Positions 59,671-64,000 of a stretch of 64,000 nt of DNA are shown here, piece by piece (positions within the stretch are counted from its first letter, which is position 1; every line of letters starts with the position of its first letter). The notes under the pieces are model-generated. The model was not told the DNA's origin. It worked only from the letters and a program-made list of their open reading frames with translations, and did no database searches. The stretch is from Hyperoodon ampullatus (lineage: Eukaryota > Chordata > Mammalia > Artiodactyla > Ziphiidae). The position numbers were made by a program, and so were the translations under genes. The DNA lies in contig OX457074.1 of NCBI GenBank assembly GCA_949752795.1, positions 30,055,980 to 30,119,979 of the forward strand, given 5' to 3'.

Positions 59671-61861
59671 CTGGCTAGAAAAACCTAAAATTGCAACAAC
59701 AACAAAAAAATCTAAGAGCCAATGTTAGGACTCAAACACAGGTGACCAAGGCTTGTAATCACCACACTATTCTGTATGATAAGCAAGCAATTGAGGAAGA
59801 ACTGGATCAACACTTTCAGTATGAACTGAGGCAAGTCATTCTACATCACTGCTGCTGTGAAAGCATCTGGTGAATGAAAGAATATGTAATGTTTTAGATA
59901 ACCATTATTTTCATCCAATCAACTTTTCATATAAGTTTATTTGCTCAATGAAACTGAAGCACTTCAAGGACAATCAAAAAGGTCTTACCTAAAACCACAA
60001 TCAGCAGTTTCTGGAATGCATCTGTCATAGCCTTCTGAATAGCAAGCTTCTGGGTTACCTTCCTTTTCATAAGGAATGCTAATGACCCTAAATCCAACCA
60101 AAACAGATGAATTTAAAATGCCTGTCTGCATAACTGATTTCTAGGTTATGTGCTTAAAACTAAAAATGCATCTGTGATTCTTAGATCATTAGCTTAGTGA
60201 TTAAGGGCAGGCACAACACTGGGGTATGGGTGAATGTCTCTGTTGTAGGTATACCCTGGCTTGGCACATTTTTACTGCTCAGATCTATTCTGAAAGTTCC
60301 TAAAATACTCAATGGGAAATGCAAACCAAGAACGTGGCACAAATCTCATACTACTCACAGATTTCAAATGGACAAGCTGAGGCTGCACTGCTACAGACCC
60401 TGCTCTCCTGTGCATAAAGGGCTGGATTCATACAGTGAGATAGATTTGGTGGTAGTGCAGATGATCTGGCCTCTCCTCAACCATCACCCACTCAGGTGGA
60501 TGGTGGAGCCTCCTCCACTCCATTCGCTAACAGCCCTGCCTCTGACTTAAAACCCTAAGCCCAAGTGCCATGGATCCTAGGAAAAAACTCAGTACCAATC
60601 GGAATCCTCCTTCTAGGGATCTACATTTACTTTTTCTGCTCAGGCCCTTCTATAGGAGGCAAAGGACTGCATATTTACACAAGAGTTTATTTCAACCTTT
60701 AGACAACGACTTTGTTGGGATAACTGAAGGCCAGAAGACATCTGTATCTGAAGGACTGTTTTAGCACAAAACAAATTATTAACCAAAAAACAAACCAAAA
60801 AACCCTAATTTTCCCCCCTCCTAAGCTTCTTTGCAGGCAGTCAGTTCTAAAATTCTAAAGTTTAAGGTGCTGTCAGGTATTGCCTAAGATAAAAACCTAT
60901 ATTGTCAGGCAGAAAAATTCTGCCCAGGTCATTAGTTGCCTGGCAAAGGTGATTATGTATCTGAAAAGTTGAGTTTCAGAAAGAAAGGAAAACAGAGAAA
61001 TCCCACTCCCTCACTCCCCACACACACACATACTGGAAAACAGACCTTCCTACAACTTATCCAAAGGTTCCTCAGCCATGCCAACTCCAGGACTCCTGCA
61101 CTCGTGGGAGGAAAACACCACCTCTAAAGCACAAAACAACTTCAGGCTTTGCTTCTGAAGTGGGGTCACAATATCTTCATTTTCCCTTTCTTCAAGGTTA
61201 GAAAGATGCTGAAGCTGTTAGGATTTTGAATTAAAGGCTAGACTTCAAAATATTCTGTTGTTAGAAATAAAAACTAAACTCCAGCAATCCCAGGTAATAG
61301 TTTAGGTATGCTATAGCTTCAAAATCAAGTGAGACTTGCAAATGAAAGACTAGATATGGACAACTATTTTTTATTATATACCATACAAATACTGGAGAAA
61401 ATTATGGACACCACTGTCCAAGTCATTGAGATTATCACTAATTCTAGGTGGCAGGCCAATGCTCAGATACTTCCATTTGGAAGCCTCTCACATCTCCTCC
61501 CCATAGCCCTGTTCTATTCTTCTCTCTAAAATCTAGGAGTTCAATGTTGAAAGGAGTCTGCTTAGTCAAAGAAAATCTACCGAGTTTACCTTGATGATCC
61601 TTTTTGAGCACCCACTGAAACCAAAGTAGTAATTTGCCAATTCTTGGCATCTGGAGCTGTTTAGGGCCAGCGTATTATGTTGAATCGCCTTATGTCTGGT
61701 GCCGAGATGAACCTAAAGACATAAAAGACCTAAAAATATCACAATCCTACATAGAGACTTATTTTGGATATACCTGAGATTTATCAATACCAAGTTCATA
61801 GAGTGGTTGTGAAGATTAAGTAGGACATTTTAAGCAATGAGTTCACAGTCAGCCCTAAATA
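59671..61861. other. Intergenic DNA, no gene seen
   Basis: About 2.2 kb. A 117-codon open frame at 60197-60550 and a 64-codon one at 60570-60764 are adjacent, but I recognise no domain and no codon pattern that would support a gene. No mobile element seen. Confidence 0.45.
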
Positions 61862-61867
61862 AATGTT

Positions 61868-62089
61868 ATTTTTTTTTCTTTTTCTTTTTTTTTTTTTTGT
61901 GGTACGCGGGCCTCCCACTGCTGTGGCCCCTCTCGTTATGGAGCACAGGCTCCGGACACGCAGGCCCAGCGGCCAGGGCCCACGGGCCCAACCGCTCCGT
62001 GGCACGTGGAATCCCCCTGGACCGGGGCACGAACCCGCGTCCCCCGCATCGGCAGGTGGACTCCCAACCACTGTGACACCAGGGAAGCC
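61868..62089 (-). mobile_element. CHR SINE
   Basis: Minus-strand copy: head at 62089 ('ggcttccctggtgtcacagt'), GC-rich body ('ggccagggcccacgggccca' on the given strand) and a long T run (A tail) at 61869-61899. Confidence 0.9.
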
Positions 62090-62736
62090 TATTATTTTTA
62101 AGTCAGTACTTTTCTGCATCATTTCCAGGGCCCTTGATTAACCAGAAGGTTCCCTGACCTCTGGTGGTGAAAGTGATGATGAAAGCAACCAAGGAAGCCC
62201 AGCAGAAGCCTATTATGGGGCTGGGGGTAAGCAAAGGAAGTGAACTCTTTTAGTCGTCTCATCCTGTAGTCCCTGCTTGAGAGTATGAGCTGAAGAGGAG
62301 ATAAGATGGACCTGCCACTGAATTAGGACCTTAATCTGCAGCACCCCCTCCCAAGTTACTAAACCCTGTTAGAAGAGGGAATACGTATACCTCTATAAAT
62401 ATAAATAAAGCAACCAAAAGAATTAGAGGTTCATTTGCATTAACAAGCTTCTTTGAGAGTGCAAATACTTCCAGTCTTAACTCTCTAAATAACTTACATA
62501 TTACTGTGGATTTTTTCACCACTAGTTCTTTCTTAAATGTCTATTTCCACTTTGAACAGGGTGTAGTATATAAATATAGTCATAAAAATTCAAATAATAC
62601 AAATAAAGTCAAAGCATTGTTAATTCTTTATTGATTTCTTTGTGCATCTTCCTCTGTCACTAGTTTATGAGCTCCTTAAGTGCTTGAAGGAACCATATAT
62701 TATTCTTTGCAAAAACAAGCATAGATCTTGGCATAT
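62090..62736. other. No gene; LINE2-like relic at the right end
   Basis: About 650 bases. The final ~100 bases ('tttatgagctccttaagtgc', 'catagatcttggcatataat') continue across the small L1 insertion into 'gattgagtgaatgaatgagt' at 62943. That is the pattern of an ancient LINE2 3' end. Confidence 0.5.
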
Positions 62737-62748
62737 AATAGAGGAGTG

Positions 62749-62921
62749 GCATAGGGAGGGTGGGAGGGAGACGCAAAAGGGAGGGGATATGGGAACATAT
62801 GTATACATATAACTGATTAAATTTGTGATAAAGCAAAAAATAAAAATAAAAAAAAATAAAAAAAAAATAAAATAAAAAAGAAATCACCTCCTTGTTCATC
62901 TCAAAAAAAAAAAAAAAAAAA
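62749..62921 (+). mobile_element. Tiny L1 3' end with probable 3' transduction
   Basis: Severely 5'-truncated L1: G-rich 3'UTR, 'cataactgattaaatttgtg', then an A-rich tract (about 62834-62883), a 19-base unique segment 'tcacctccttgttcatctc' (62884-62902) and a second pure A tract. The whole is flanked by a perfect 12-bp duplication, aatagaggagtg, at 62737-62748 and 62922-62933. Confidence 0.85.
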
Positions 62922-62933
62922 AATAGAGGAGTG

Positions 62934-63350
62934 ATGTTCTGTTGATTGAGTGAATGAATGAGTACATAAGAAAATGAAATTACTTTCTCCAACTGAAGCT
63001 GCCTGCTGGGAAGGAGAAATGAAGACAAATTTTTAAATGTTGTGTGTCACATGGGAGGCTAGGCCCTGTATGGTGAGTCATAATGGAGCTGTCCTGGACA
63101 ATTAGGAAGCTTCAGAAGGGCTCTGAGCCCCTGGGTAGTAGAGAGAGTTGACATCTTGGATAACCTTGTCACAGTTCTTGCTGGCAAACATTTCCCTTCA
63201 TACTACTGAGAAAAACTCAGATATATTAGGCCTTTCCTTCATTTTATTTTAAGATGTTATTCTCTTTTCTGTATTTATAAAAAAATACAGGGGAAAAAAG
63301 ATAAGAAGTATGTACACCTGCCAATGAATAACAGAACACATAATTGGAAC
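62934..63350. other. No recognisable feature
   Basis: About 400 bases of ordinary sequence beyond the LINE2-like relic. Confidence 0.45.
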
Positions 63351-63392
63351 TTCCCTGCTGGTGCAGTGGTTAAGACTCCATGCTCCACCCCC
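63351..63392 (+). mobile_element. CHR SINE head, cut off by an L1
   Basis: Only the first ~40 bases of a SINE ('cttccctgctggtgcagtgg', 'ttaagactccatgctccacc') are present before the L1 start. The remainder is expected beyond the L1, outside the window. Confidence 0.7.
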
Positions 63393-64000
63393 GAAGGAAG
63401 ATGGCAGAAGAGTAAGACGCGGAGATCACCTTCCTCCACACAGATACATCAGAAATTCATCTACACATGGAACAACTCCTACAGAACACCTACTGAACGC
63501 TGACAGAAGACCTCAGACCCCCCAAAAGGCAAGAAACTCCCCACATACCTGGGTATGGCAAAAGAAAAAAGAATAAACAGAGACAGAAGGATAGGGACGG
63601 GACCTGCACCAGTGGGAGGGAGCTGTGAAGGAGGAAAGGTTTCCACACACTACAAGCCCCTTCGCGGGCGGAGACTGCAGGTGGCGGAGGGGGAAAGCTT
63701 CGGAGTAGTGGAGGAGAGCAGAGTAACAGGGGTGTGGAAGGCAAAGCGGAGAGATTCCGGCAGAGGATCGGTGCCCTCAGGCACACACCAGCCCGAGAGG
63801 CTTGCCTGCTCAGCCGCCGGGGCGGGCGGGGCTGGGAGCTGAGTCTCGGGTATCCGGTTTCAGTCGGAGCACAGGGAGAGGACGGGGGCTGGCGGCAGGA
63901 AGAGAGCCTGAAGGGGTTAGTGCACCACGGCTAGCCCGGAGGGAGTCCGGGGAAAAAGTCTGGAGCTGCCAAAGAAGCAAGAGACTTTTTCTTCCCTTTT
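63393..64000 (+). mobile_element. Full-length-type L1 5' end (copy 3), runs off window
   Basis: Starts 'gaaggaagatggcagaagag' and follows L1 copy 1 closely through the GC-rich 5'UTR ('gtttcagtcggagcacaggg') to the window end, which matches about 23042 of copy 1. Its orientation and intact 5' end suggest a full-length insertion whose ORFs lie outside the window. Confidence 0.9.

Overview
This is mammalian nuclear DNA, almost certainly from a cetacean. The main evidence is many copies of the tRNA-derived CHR-type SINE, which starts near 'cttccctggtggcgcagtgg' and is typical of whales and hippos. The copies sit beside young artiodactyl-type L1 elements. I see no intact protein-coding gene. The window is a non-coding, repeat-dense stretch holding several gene-derived relics and a nested stack of transposons.

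Layout. (a) 1-11.5 kb: old LINE and DNA-transposon relics with four CHR SINEs in otherwise unremarkable AT-rich DNA. (b) 11,502-16,616: a 5.1-kb minus-strand retrocopy of what I identify as the long non-coding RNA NORAD. It has a poly(A) tract, an AATAAA signal, 9-bp target-site duplications, a tandem array of ~320-bp units and 15 perfect sense-strand Pumilio response elements. It split an older plus-strand L1. (c) 17.3-18.7 kb: a 5'-truncated minus-strand L1. (d) 18.7-22.1 kb: DNA with no recognisable gene. (e) 22,088-30,134: a CHR SINE whose A-rich tail holds a 7.7-kb full-length but decayed plus-strand L1. (f) 30.1-36.1 kb: a MER5-like relic, a CHR SINE, an internally deleted Tigger1-type transposon, and a minus-strand class I endogenous retrovirus relic (integrase end, env, 3' LTR). 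(g) 36,118-43,476: a second full-length minus-strand L1 with a CHR SINE inside its endonuclease domain. (h) 43.7-49.0 kb: an old minus-strand L1 broken by five CHR SINEs, one of them inside another repeat. (i) 49,014-51,225: an L1 with a 5' inversion (twin priming). (j) 51,571-56,077: a degenerate LRRC37-family first exon on the minus strand with its start codon, signal peptide, Pro/Glu-rich repeats and a good splice donor, but with nonsense and frameshift lesions. (k) 56.7 kb to the end: another short twin-primed L1, a MIR-like relic, a CHR SINE, a tiny L1 with a probable 3' transduction, and the 5' end of a third full-length L1 that leaves the window.

No genes here work together as a pathway. 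The most notable content is the NORAD-like retrocopy with its Pumilio sites preserved, then the LRRC37 exon relic, and then several L1 details: a UGA shared by both ORF1 copies followed by an open 41-codon extension, a templated hairpin insertion, a triplicated 5'UTR unit, two twin-priming events and a 3' transduction. Family identifications come from recognition by eye. No alignment or database search was run.
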